From: Arenicellaceae bacterium
GTDB lineage: Bacteria; Pseudomonadota; Gammaproteobacteria; Arenicellales; Arenicellaceae
Length of the DNA: 64,000 nt
Direction: 5' to 3'
NCBI GenBank assembly: GCA_029246505.1
Contig: JAQWNC010000015.1
Coordinates: 1 to 64,000 of the forward strand
Shown: positions 35,903-44,503 of the stretch, in pieces
How the letters are laid out: each line of letters begins with the position of its first letter
How positions within the stretch are numbered: position 1 is the first letter of the stretch
Position numbers and translations under genes: made by a program
Notes under the pieces: model-generated
Seen by the model: only the letters and a program-made list of their open reading frames with translations
What the model was told of the DNA's origin: nothing
Database searches by the model: none

Positions 35903-36558
35903 TTTTCAGAATATCCGTTTAGATACCTCGACACGCCTTCCAGGCCCTCGAAGCTCCCCAAAAACCGTTCACTAGGCAACTCAAGACCAGTGCGCACGCA
36001 AGCAACGAAAGCGCCGCTTTGTATAGCCGCAGATAATCCTGCTGCACTATCTTCGATAATCAAGGTTTTAGTCGGCGCTGAATCACACTGCTTCATTGCC
36101 GTATTGAATACCTCCGGATCAGGCTTTGACCGACTCACATTTTCGGCAGCTACAATCGCGTCAAACGACCGGCTCGGAGCCAACTGGTTGGCCGCATAGT
36201 TTGCAATATAAGACGAAGCAGCAGTTGCTATGGCTATACTCTTGGTAATGTATATTATTTGCTCCAAAGATTCCTTGCTATCAGGGAACAAAATATCTCC
36301 GCTCATCAACAACGTTCGCGCGCGTTGCTGCTTAAAATCAACTAGCTCACTAACTCTAGTGCTACTAATTTGTGTTCCGCGAATAGTTTTTTCAACTACC
36401 TCTAGCGTTTTCTGTCCGGCTATTTCAAAATAGTCTGGGCCATTAATACCAATAAATGTCCATAGTTCCGAGTACGCTTGTGCGTGCTGCGATGACGAAT
36501 CAATCAAAACCCCGTCAAGATCAAACACTACACATTCTATACCCCGCGTATTGCTCAT
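35899..36558 (-). CDS. HAD-family phosphatase (beta-phosphoglucomutase-like)
   Basis: This 219-residue HAD protein has the nucleophile motif VVFDLDGVLIDSS near residue 10, an alpha-helical cap, the IAIATAASS motif II region, the conserved lysine in SRSKPDPEVF and the metal-binding IIEDSAAGLSAA. It should dephosphorylate, or less likely isomerise, a small phosphorylated metabolite, here probably a sugar or glycerol-type phosphate in the same pathway as the adjacent nucleotidyltransferase and CofD-like fusion. It is coupled to both neighbours by ATGA overlaps. Confidence 0.78.
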   Translation of the reverse strand: MSNTRGIECVVFDLDGVLIDSSSQHAQAYSELWTFIGINGPDYFEIAGQKTLEVVEKTIRGTQISSTRVSELVDFKQQRARTLLMSGDILFPDSKESLEQIIYITKSIAIATAASSYIANYAANQLAPSRSFDAIVAAENVSRSKPDPEVFNTAMKQCDSAPTKTLIIEDSAAGLSAAIQSGAFVACVRTGLELPSERFLGSFEGLEGVSRYLNGYSEK

Positions 36559-38549
36559 GCGGAAGAGTTGAATATAGCCCTCAAACGCTGCGAGAAAATA
36601 ACTCCGAGTGCTCTCATGCCATCCATAGCACCGGTGCGCAGGACTTGATCCGGAGACATAGGGAGAAAATCTACGGGAACTTCAAACGATCGTCCATCCG
36701 ATCGCATCAATCTTGCAAGTAAATACTGGTTAGCACTCGGATCATCTATCCAATCTGAGCTACTTTCCAAATGGGCGTTTTTCACAACTTTCAAGCCAGA
36801 TAAAGTATCAGATATATAGCGGCCATAGCAAACAAGGTAGGCCAAACTCAGAACGTGGCTGCCAATATAACTAAGCCCGCCTTTAATCAAATGGGAACGA
36901 TACCGATAGCGATAGGATTGGTGAATATCAGCCAATGACAAACGCCTGCTTCCCCACACTGCGTCAACTTTTTCCTGATTTAAATTGGAAACCAGCGCCA
37001 CAATATCGCTGCCGAAATACATTCCTGACGACTCAAACATACAAACAAAGTCATGCTGGCTGGCTACAGCTTCTCTGACTAACTGCTGATTATTCGTTTC
37101 GCCGTCAGTAGATGGAACAACATGGCAAAGACTTAAATCACTTTCAGCGACTAGGCTATCTAAGATTTTTCGATTACTACTATAAAAAATGGTAACTTCG
37201 CATGGGTACAAATCTATTTTCGCGCGCTGCATTTCTCGTATCGTCTGAACAATCTTATTGATAGATGCAGTGTCTAAACACACTACCGCCACTCTCGGTT
37301 TACACTTCTGGCGACGCGCCATATCGATAAAAGGTAGTAATACTTTACTGGTATCGTGTTGCCCACTAACCCCATCCTCAAAATTACTAATTCGCACCTG
37401 GCGCAGGTCTTCTATGCGCTCAAGTTCACCTTCAAGAATATAGTTATCAGATAAAGTACTTTGTTCAGGCCTATTGATTATGTAATGGGTAATGAGTGCC
37501 GGTTCGGGTAATGAATTAGTGCCTTTCTCTTGTAAATAATGCCGTGCCTTTTGAATGATATCGGTTGCCGCAGCACCGGTAATTTCAGAGTCTTCATGAA
37601 TATTTGTAATCAATAACTTCAGCGCACGAGTATTGGCCGCTAGTAGTTCACCCATCCCAGGCGTCATATAGGACGGGAACAAACTAGAATGCTGTGTTCC
37701 CGGCGAATAAACAATCAAATCCGCACCGGCTATGCATTCTTTGACCTTAGGATTTAACTTAAGCGCTGTGTCTTTCAGTGCTTTAAGCTTGCCTAATTTG
37801 GCGGCATCGGCTTGAGAGAGTAAATAGATGTTGTCAATTTTATTTCGCCGATTGGCATCAACAATATCTTCCTCACCCTGCAATATCTCTCCATCGGTAT
37901 TTTTAGCGACTAAAAACGCATTTTTACCATCAGTGACATTTAAAATAATATCGTCTGGGAGTCCAAGTAAAGCGCAATAATCAGCGACTGCAGCATTGAA
38001 TTTACTCTTTTGTAGTAAATAACTGCCAGCAAAAATAATGTTCCCCAAACTGCAATCAGCGAACTTAAACGGGCGGTTCTCGACACTCTTGTAATTTAGA
38101 AACTGCTCGACTCGAACCGCCAGTGCCTTTCGAGTTTCTTCAGGAAGCGCAGTTAAACTGGTTTCAAAAGCAGTACTAAAGCTATTCTCTACAATGACGC
38201 CCTCTGGAACCTCCAGGCTACCTATACTGCCCAAATATGCCAATGCCTCCACATCACTGCAGGGTTCTGGCAATCGCATATCTAGCAGCGTGATCAGCTC
38301 CGGTTGACAGCTAGCAAGCAGTAGAGCTAACCGCGACGCGTTCTTACGAAAATCAGATGGACCTAGTGAATTGCCTAAAAACCGCCTAATTTCACCAGTG
38401 GACATTCCATTGTCATAACCATTAATAATAAACTGTAGCTTTAGGCCAGCGACACCCACCAATTGATTGCTAATGGACGATGAACCACGCCCACCCGCAA
38501 ATACAGCCACGCGCAACGGTGTTACCGGGTTTTGTTCGTTAGTTATCAA
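36555..38549 (-). CDS. CofD/YvcK-like domain fused to a GT2-like domain
   Basis: This 664-residue protein has two parts. Residues 1 to about 390 follow the CofD/YvcK pattern: VAVFAGGRGSSSISNQL, YDNGMSTGEIRRFLG, LGPSDFRKNASRLA, then LIVYSPGTQHSSLFPSYMTPG and KLLITNIHEDSEITG. CofD makes phospholactyl-coenzyme F420 and YvcK binds UDP-sugars. Residues from about 410 look like a GT2/GT-A domain (VCLDTASINKIVQTIREM, VTIFYSSNRK, FVCMFESSGMYFGSD, DAVWGSRRLS, YISDTLSGLKVV). The fusion heads the ten-gene operon. It may transfer a phospho-linked or nucleotide-linked group onto the glycan; this is conjecture. Confidence 0.75.
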   Translation of the reverse strand: MITNEQNPVTPLRVAVFAGGRGSSSISNQLVGVAGLKLQFIINGYDNGMSTGEIRRFLGNSLGPSDFRKNASRLALLLASCQPELITLLDMRLPEPCSDVEALAYLGSIGSLEVPEGVIVENSFSTAFETSLTALPEETRKALAVRVEQFLNYKSVENRPFKFADCSLGNIIFAGSYLLQKSKFNAAVADYCALLGLPDDIILNVTDGKNAFLVAKNTDGEILQGEEDIVDANRRNKIDNIYLLSQADAAKLGKLKALKDTALKLNPKVKECIAGADLIVYSPGTQHSSLFPSYMTPGMGELLAANTRALKLLITNIHEDSEITGAAATDIIQKARHYLQEKGTNSLPEPALITHYIINRPEQSTLSDNYILEGELERIEDLRQVRISNFEDGVSGQHDTSKVLLPFIDMARRQKCKPRVAVVCLDTASINKIVQTIREMQRAKIDLYPCEVTIFYSSNRKILDSLVAESDLSLCHVVPSTDGETNNQQLVREAVASQHDFVCMFESSGMYFGSDIVALVSNLNQEKVDAVWGSRRLSLADIHQSYRYRYRSHLIKGGLSYIGSHVLSLAYLVCYGRYISDTLSGLKVVKNAHLESSSDWIDDPSANQYLLARLMRSDGRSFEVPVDFLPMSPDQVLRTGAMDGMRALGVIFSQRLRAIFNSSA

Positions 38550-38821
38550 ATCTTGACCGCTTGAATCGCAGTTTCCTCCGTATTGCTAACATGTGCGACC
38601 TCTTTTTCAATTTAGCAATCGCGCTTTAAACAGCCTATTAATTAGTAAGTATTGTAAAAGAGCCGCCAGGTAACATCAAAGAGAACCTTTGCTACATACA
38701 AGTGTTTTCGGACTTTCCACATCTAGGTTCAAAAAATTTACAGTGGTACAATTCGATGTCATCCCCCAAACGTAGTACTGCAAAAAATACTCTGTAAAAA
38801 GTAGTGGAGAGGGAGAAAAGT
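38550..38821. promoter_or_regulatory. divergent promoter region
   Basis: This 272-bp AT-rich gap between divergent glycan genes should contain promoters for both the ten-gene minus-strand operon and the plus-strand GT2. GAGAGGGAG at 38,807-38,815 is a strong ribosome binding site and fixes the downstream start at 38,822. I did not find a convincing -35/-10 pair. Confidence 0.4.
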
Positions 38822-39550
38822 TTGAGTAAAATCCTGTCAATCGTCATACCCGCCTATAACGAAGAAGCCTATATAGGTGAGCTCATAAAACTTATTGGTG
38901 AAGTCGATGTATCAGCCTTGGGACTTAAACTGGAAATTATAGTTATAAATGATTGCTCATCTGACAGCACCGCTAACACCGTAGCCAACATCCCCAGTGT
39001 GCGTCTACTAAATCATACAATTAACAGTGGTAAAGGTCGGGCGGTAAGAACCGGCTTAGAGGCGGTTACCGGTGACTACGTATTAATTCAGGACGCAGAT
39101 CTTGAATACGACCCTCAGGACTATTTAGTTCTTGTACCACCGGTGCTCAATGGTGATATTGACGTAGTATATGGCAGTCGTTACTTAAAAGGCCTCGATA
39201 AAGGCATATTGAATAATTTCATTAACGCCAAACACCCGCAACAATCCTGGGCTGCCTATATCGGTGGTCGCAGCATTAGCCTCTTTGCATGGGCATTTAC
39301 TGGGCGACTACTAAACGACACGGTCACCGCCTATAAGCTCTTTCCAGCGCAGCTTCTGTGCAATATGGAGCTGGTAACCACTGGTTTTGAATTAGATCAC
39401 GAAATATCGTGCAAGGTTTTAGCTGGCGGTCATCGCATTAAAGAAGTGCCTATTCGCTACTACCCTCGGACGGTCGCTGACGGTAAAAAAATTGGACTAA
39501 AAGATTGGTTCATAGCGATTAAGACCTTTTATCGGTTCAGAAATGGTTAG
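38822..39550 (+). CDS. GT2 glycosyltransferase, polyprenyl-phosphate type
   Basis: This approximately 242-residue GT-A enzyme opens ILSIVIPAYNEEAYIGELIKLI, with IVINDCSSDSTANTV, GKGRAVRTGLEAVTGDYVLIQDADLEYDPQDY and GFELDHEISCKVLAGGHRIKEVPI. This is the dolichol/polyprenol-phosphate sugar synthase layout (DPM1-like), although it lacks C-terminal membrane helices. The start at TTG 38,822 is chosen because the GTG at 38,804 lies inside its own Shine-Dalgarno sequence. It overlaps the following GT-C-like gene by eight bases. The pair may charge a lipid carrier and then transfer its sugar in the periplasm. Confidence 0.83.
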   Translation: MSKILSIVIPAYNEEAYIGELIKLIGEVDVSALGLKLEIIVINDCSSDSTANTVANIPSVRLLNHTINSGKGRAVRTGLEAVTGDYVLIQDADLEYDPQDYLVLVPPVLNGDIDVVYGSRYLKGLDKGILNNFINAKHPQQSWAAYIGGRSISLFAWAFTGRLLNDTVTAYKLFPAQLLCNMELVTTGFELDHEISCKVLAGGHRIKEVPIRYYPRTVADGKKIGLKDWFIAIKTFYRFRNG

Positions 39551-40976
39551 TTACCTCTGGGAACTCGACAAAAGAGTAGCCCAAAATCGCTTATATCCCT
39601 TTGCATTGGGGGCACTAGGCCTACTAATTTTTTGCTATTGGAGCATCAACCCGTCAAATATTTCGCCTTTAGTCCCGGACAGTAGCGGCTACCTAGATTT
39701 TCAAGCGTTTAGAGGAGCTGGTTACCCGCTATTTCTCGATGCACTTCGTTTGTTTGATCCTGATTTGATCGGCATCTCATACTACCAATTAGGTATGTTA
39801 ATTATTTCACTATGCATGCTGGCGTACTCAGTTGGATGTTTCAGTGGCTCTGCACTTGCCGGTGCAGCTATCGTCATCGGAGCCGGTCTGCATCCGCTAT
39901 ACATTCGTTATTGCTTCACAATCCTATCTGAGCCGTTATTTTTTGCCTCACTCAACGTTTTTTTTGCAATTCAGCTACGTAAGCACTTTGACACCAAGCT
40001 CTACTGGGGCGCAACCGGCGCAATACTTGCATGGCTGATACTAATTAAAGGAGCTTCATGGGCGTTTGTTTGCGTACCGATCAGCATATTAATTCATCAG
40101 TTTTTACGTACCACCGGACATCGCTTTGTTTCTTTGTCCAGATACATTGCCTGTATTTTAATCGGTTTCGCGATAATTAGTGGTGGCGGTCTGATTTACC
40201 GTTACGCGCATCATCAAACAATAAAAGCCGAATCGTTTCTGGGTAACCAGCTGATCGGAAAATTTAGCCTAACGTCGATAGATCCGCTACAAACTAGCTA
40301 CCCGGCATCCGCCAGACTTTGGCAGCAAGAGTTCGCTACCACTATTCAGGTTAAAAACGAGTACTTTAGCGATAACTGGGACTACCAGTTTCTATTCTCT
40401 CTTAACTATTACGATTATCTGCGATTTGGAAAGGCAGACCATATGCTCGAACTCAGTGGCAGTAAACTGAGTCGACCGGAATTTCAATCACGACTTGCTA
40501 CTGAACTACTCTCGCTGGCAAGCAAGGAATATATAAAGGACGTCGCTGTAAATTTCTATGCCCTATGGACCCAGGGAGAGCTACAAACTCCCGCGTTCGC
40601 AAAGCAGTACAATGATCAACTTAATATCGCTGCGGAATTTATGCCTAATACGCAATCGCCCTATTATTTAAATGAATCGGGTCAAACAGCAGCGTATCTA
40701 ATTAAACCATTCCTGTATTTTTCCTTTTTGCTCAACATTGCGTACTTACTCTATGGGGCCAGCTGCTGGCTTGTGAATAAAGTAATCCCCTCGCAAATTA
40801 TGCCAATCTTCGTTGTCGCCCTGGCAATACAAAGTTACTTTCTTCTGGTTGCGCTTCTACAGGCTGGCTTGGTGCGATACATGATTCCTATGTGGCCACT
40901 GCTATTGATTAGCACGTTGTCGGGAGTAACAACACTTCTAGAAAAGTACTTTTCGCAAGCCGTAGATAAAAATTAG
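39543..40976 (+). CDS. GT-C-like polytopic membrane glycosyltransferase
   Basis: This 477-residue protein has about ten membrane segments. Just after the first is a loop with LVPDSSGYLDFQAFRGAGYPLFLDAL, matching the acidic-loop and GYP pattern of ArnT/PMT-type (GT-C) transferases that use polyprenyl-phosphate sugars. A soluble segment follows at about 225-360, then more helices. Overlap with the polyprenyl-phosphate-type GT2 gene supports a two-gene unit that decorates a periplasmic acceptor such as lipid A, a glycan or a protein. The acceptor is unknown. Confidence 0.7.
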   Translation: MVSYLWELDKRVAQNRLYPFALGALGLLIFCYWSINPSNISPLVPDSSGYLDFQAFRGAGYPLFLDALRLFDPDLIGISYYQLGMLIISLCMLAYSVGCFSGSALAGAAIVIGAGLHPLYIRYCFTILSEPLFFASLNVFFAIQLRKHFDTKLYWGATGAILAWLILIKGASWAFVCVPISILIHQFLRTTGHRFVSLSRYIACILIGFAIISGGGLIYRYAHHQTIKAESFLGNQLIGKFSLTSIDPLQTSYPASARLWQQEFATTIQVKNEYFSDNWDYQFLFSLNYYDYLRFGKADHMLELSGSKLSRPEFQSRLATELLSLASKEYIKDVAVNFYALWTQGELQTPAFAKQYNDQLNIAAEFMPNTQSPYYLNESGQTAAYLIKPFLYFSFLLNIAYLLYGASCWLVNKVIPSQIMPIFVVALAIQSYFLLVALLQAGLVRYMIPMWPLLLISTLSGVTTLLEKYFSQAVDKN

Positions 40977-41636
40977 CTAGTCGTCAGGCCGACCTGCTAA
41001 TCGCAGTGCTCGCCTGGCATTGCGCATCATGCGCTGATCAAATTCAATCAATACAGCGCCCGAGTCGTCCTTTAAAGCACCACGAGAAACCCACCACGGC
41101 TCGCCCACACATATGTGTACCACACTGAAGGGTTTAGGAATTTTATGCTTATCCCAGCTATTAACGACCCATTGGCGGCTAGCTTCAAAATGATAGGGAA
41201 TAATTGGACTATCGGCCATAACCGACACCCATAGCGCGCCAGGCTGTGCTTTATATCTAGGTCCTCGCGGGCCGTCCGGTGTAATAGAAACATTATGTTT
41301 GCGTAGCAACGCACGCAACATGCCGCGGGTTGCTTTGGTGGTACCTCGTGAACTCGAACCTCTCACTGTCGAATGACCGAACGCACGAATACCCCGAGCC
41401 ATATATTCACCATTTTTGCTATCACTGGCCAACATATGAACGTTCTCGCCTCGAACCGACCAAACCGCGATGCCTACATTGTCATGCCAACACGACCAAA
41501 TCCATGGTTGCTTACTTTGTCGCATCGCGGCAATAACGTCATTGCCGTACCATTTTACTCGGCAGGTACACATCACCAGATGCGTTAGCCATACATAAAG
41601 CCTAGGAAAAATAATCAGCGACAGTAATTCAAACAT
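40977..41636 (-). CDS. DUF374 lysophospholipid acyltransferase-like protein
   Basis: This 219-residue protein is of the DUF374 branch of the LPLAT acyltransferases. WIWSCWHDNVG replaces the usual HxxxxD with C-W-H-D, then MLASDSKNGEYMARGIRAFGHSTVRGSSSRG and the SITPDGPRGPRYKAQPGAL motif follow. An N-terminal hydrophobic segment anchors it to the inner membrane. In lipid A and lipid assembly regions such proteins are thought to acylate saccharolipids; no substrate is shown here. It is convergent with, and directly abuts, the GT-C-like gene. Confidence 0.75.
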   Translation of the reverse strand: MFELLSLIIFPRLYVWLTHLVMCTCRVKWYGNDVIAAMRQSKQPWIWSCWHDNVGIAVWSVRGENVHMLASDSKNGEYMARGIRAFGHSTVRGSSSRGTTKATRGMLRALLRKHNVSITPDGPRGPRYKAQPGALWVSVMADSPIIPYHFEASRQWVVNSWDKHKIPKPFSVVHICVGEPWWVSRGALKDDSGAVLIEFDQRMMRNARRALRLAGRPDD

Positions 41637-41720
41637 GCCATCTACACAAGAAAACCCACGATGCCCTCAGGCCTATTACTCAAATAAAAATTGGTTAACG
41701 CTACTCAGGTGCAGCCACGC

Positions 41721-42791
41721 CTAAGTTTTATCCAGCTTTTTTAAGCGTTTTTCCAGGCGATCCAAACGCTTTACCAAACCTAACTGTTTTACGTGCGTTT
41801 TCCACGGTCGCGCAGGTACACCAGCATACATTCCAGGCTCGGTAATATCTTCAGTGACTCCTGCACGGTGCACAAATACACTGTCATCGGCAATCGATTT
41901 GTGATCTAGCACTCCGGTTTGACCACTCATCATAACTCGCTCACCAACAATTGAACTACCAGCAATTACACAATGAGCGGTGATGATCGAATCTTTCCCA
42001 ATCTCTACATTGTGGGCAATATGAACCGACGCATCCAGGCGGACCCCGCTACGAATGAGCGTATCGCCCAAGGTCGCACGATCAATATTGCATAACGCAC
42101 CAATCACCACATCATTTTCAATTACCACTCGCCCGGTGTGTGGCATGCGGTGAAAATATTTGTTCTCATCTGGAACGAAGCCAAAGCCTTCCATGCCGAT
42201 TACCGTATTGGCTTTAACGATTACTTTTTCGCCTAATACCGATCTATACCCAATATTGACCCCAGGGTGTATGACACAGTGATTACCGATTTCAACATCA
42301 TGCTCAATCACAGCATTACTTCGGATTATTGTTCCATCGCCAATACGAACATTAGCGCCGATCACTGCCCCCGGGCCTACTCGAACGCCATTACCCGTTT
42401 CCGCAGATTCGTGCACTTGTGCGCTCGAATGAATATCTGGCCACTCAGAATCTGTCGCGTCATAATCATCGATTTTACTGCGCACTAACGCCATAAATAA
42501 TCTAGGGTTGGAAGTAATGGCAATATTTAAGCGTTCAGAAGCATGTAGGCTAATAATCAAGTCAGCCAGTGCGCCCGTGGTTACCAGTAATGCTGGAAAA
42601 GACGTAAGCAAAGTCCGTGCGGCCGCTTCAGAATCAACAAATACAAGACTATGCTCATCGCAATCAGCAGCATTGGAAACTTTCAGAATGGTCCTACAGG
42701 CATCAAATTGCTCGCTATACGGAGTGAGTAAATCACCACCTAACGATACAACATCGGCGGTGCTAATATTTAAAGAAATAGGCATGCTCAC
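41721..42791 (-). CDS. lpxD: LpxD-like UDP-3-O-acylglucosamine N-acyltransferase
   Basis: This 356-residue protein has an N-terminal uridine-binding-like domain and a left-handed beta-helix made of hexapeptide repeats (for example VRVGPGAVIGANVRIG and VEIGNHCVIHPGVNIG). The catalytic histidine lies in LDASVHIAHNVEIG, as in LpxD. GMEGFGFVPD and the TGRVVIENDVVIGALCNIDRATLG run also match. A lysine/arginine-rich coiled tail closes it. LpxD adds the second hydroxyacyl chain in lipid A synthesis. It lies outside the usual bamA-skp-lpxD-fabZ-lpxA context, so this may be an extra copy acting on a polysaccharide or variant lipid A (inference). Confidence 0.8.
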   Translation of the reverse strand: MSMPISLNISTADVVSLGGDLLTPYSEQFDACRTILKVSNAADCDEHSLVFVDSEAAARTLLTSFPALLVTTGALADLIISLHASERLNIAITSNPRLFMALVRSKIDDYDATDSEWPDIHSSAQVHESAETGNGVRVGPGAVIGANVRIGDGTIIRSNAVIEHDVEIGNHCVIHPGVNIGYRSVLGEKVIVKANTVIGMEGFGFVPDENKYFHRMPHTGRVVIENDVVIGALCNIDRATLGDTLIRSGVRLDASVHIAHNVEIGKDSIITAHCVIAGSSIVGERVMMSGQTGVLDHKSIADDSVFVHRAGVTEDITEPGMYAGVPARPWKTHVKQLGLVKRLDRLEKRLKKLDKT

Positions 42792-43119
42792 ATTGTAGCT
42801 CGTTATACTCTTTAAAAAAATAAGATTGGCGCCGGGTACATAGCATCAATCCGGTTACTTGCCAGTGGCCCTCCCCAGGCCAGTAGAAAACTTCCCTATG
42901 CGGCAGGTAAGCAAAAACTATCGATGCCTTTTACGTCGACTGTCAAAACTCCCTTTACCAGCAGAACCCTTTTTATCGGCAGAGCTCGACTTGCGGGCTG
43001 AATTTTTTCCGTTTAAAGCGTAAAGCCTCTTGGACGACAAAACGGCGAACAACGCTTGCCACGTACTTTTACTTCAGAATAAAAGGCCACGATTCCTGAG
43101 CCTTAAATATATAATTCGG
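42792..43119. other. gene-free stretch with an unidentified basic-tail reading frame
   Basis: This 328-bp stretch holds no assignable gene. On the minus strand, 42,918 to about 43,073 is open and reads a lysine-, serine- and arginine-rich tail (for example KNSARKSSSADKKG then SRRKRHR) before a stop. It looks like the basic end of a lost nucleic-acid-binding protein, but I cannot identify it. The region belongs with the decayed genes that follow. Confidence 0.3.
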
Positions 43120-43705
43120 CTACTCACTACCAATATCGGTATTCCTTAGAATAACCTTCGGCAATCTCGCGTCTTCAACCAAATACACTTCCACCGGGGT
43201 AAGTTTGGTTCGATACCAAAACCAATCACCATCACGTAGATATTTAAACCGCCGACTAACTAATTTGGCAAACAACGTCCAAATATGGCGCCTCTTAAAG
43301 CCTATTCGAACAACTCCCCGACTCTTAAGTCGAACTCGTCTAACGATGCCTAGGTCAAATATAACCGTTCTTGTATGTCAGTATTAGAAGTAATATCAGG
43401 CCAATCAATCGCCCGCTTAAAGCCATTGGCTTCGCGAGTATCGTTGTACGATGGCAAACCATGATCCCGCACACGCCGTATATTGAGGGCAGCTAGATCC
43501 AGGCCGTGAGAACTAAGTCACCAAACAAAATTTTTCGTGACTCATCAACTGCTTGCATAGGCTGGGTGGAATGACCAGGTAAAACGGTTCTATACCTCCT
43601 TCGCACCTAGAAGATCATGGCGAAAAACAGCCTTCCTTAATTCTAAATGTTCAAAAGGATGGTAAAACAGATCAAAGTATCGCTCCGGCAAGGATAAATA
43701 CGACT
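43120..43705 (-). pseudogene. broken animal-type haem peroxidase (C-terminal part)
   Basis: Reading several frames gives a consistent haem peroxidase (An_peroxidase) C-terminus. LELRKAVFRHDLL is followed by a TAG, then AVDESRKILFG, then GLDLAALNIRRVRDHGLPSYND (the family's most conserved block, usually ALNIQRGRDHG), REANGFKRAIDWPDITSNTD, and finally FKYLRDGDWFWY, LTPVEV and VILRNTDIG ending at a TAG at 43,120-43,122. Stops and frameshifts interrupt it and the N-terminal part is missing. It runs up to the start of the decayed response regulator on the other strand. Confidence 0.8.
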
Positions 43706-44440
43706 TTTCAGCGCATCGGAATAGAAGACGATGAGCCGCTTGCAGCCAGTCGGCTCACGTAAATGGAAAATGACTTAAGTGGTTATAAAACAGTCGGGAT
43801 TGCTAATTCTTATACTCAAGCGCTGGATCTGATCAAACTTGAAAGCCCCATATTCTACTCATAGACATTAAATTGCTGGGGGCCAATTGATTATCTATCG
43901 CGCGTGATGTCGAATAATTAGTAGGATCCGCAACAGCAATTATTTTCTGTACCTCTTACTATCAATACGCGATAAACGCGTTTACCACTCAAGCCAGTGA
44001 CTACTTACTTAAGCGAGTTAAAATTTCTGATAAAAAGCAGGCTCTGCTTAAAATCACTCTATCAAAGAACGGACAGGCAACACTATCGGATGAAGTATTT
44101 ATAGTTGGATCAGAACAAAGCGATACACTGCGTCTAAAACTTGGCGACATCACACACTTTATAGCTGAACACAAAATGGTTTTTGCACACAGCCTAGGTC
44201 CTTAATAGTACTATCGATCAGAGTACAGCTATTGATCATTCACTTGACCAACTTAAAACTATTCACAGGGAGGCTTTTAATCGCGCCCATCGAAACACTT
44301 TAGTCGTCGCCCGACATATAAAAAGACTGTTTCATGACGGCACAGGTAAATACTGGATTACGGAAGGAAACAATAAAACACCTATTGCAATTAATCATCG
44401 CAGTATCGCCGACATTAAACCCACGTTTAAAACGAGAATA
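43706..44440 (+). pseudogene. algR: broken AlgR/LytTR-type response regulator
   Basis: The plus strand reads a response regulator in pieces. IEDDEPLAASRL then a TAA, then GYKTVGIANSYTQALDLIK belong to the receiver domain. After frameshifts, TAIIFCTSYYQYAINAF and ASDYLLKRV form the end of the receiver. RLKLGDITHFIAEHKMVFAHS, SLDQLKTIHREAF, RAHRNTLVVARHIKRL and INHRSIADIK form a LytTR DNA-binding domain. The order and spacing match AlgR of pseudomonads, which controls surface polysaccharide and motility genes. At least two stops and two frameshifts make it non-functional. Downstream bases at 44,442-44,464 form a hairpin. Confidence 0.8.
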
Positions 44441-44441
44441 A

Positions 44442-44480
44442 CGATAATAATGGCGTCATTATCGGGGTTTAATTATGCTT
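44442..44480 (+). terminator. hairpin after the decayed response regulator
   Basis: CGATAAT at 44,442-44,448 pairs with ATTATCG at 44,458-44,464 across a nine-base loop and is followed by a T-rich stretch. It could be the old intrinsic terminator of the broken algR-like gene. The stem is AT-rich, so confidence is low. Confidence 0.3.
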
Positions 44481-44503
44481 TTTAGCCTCGCTAAGAAAGA
44501 AAC

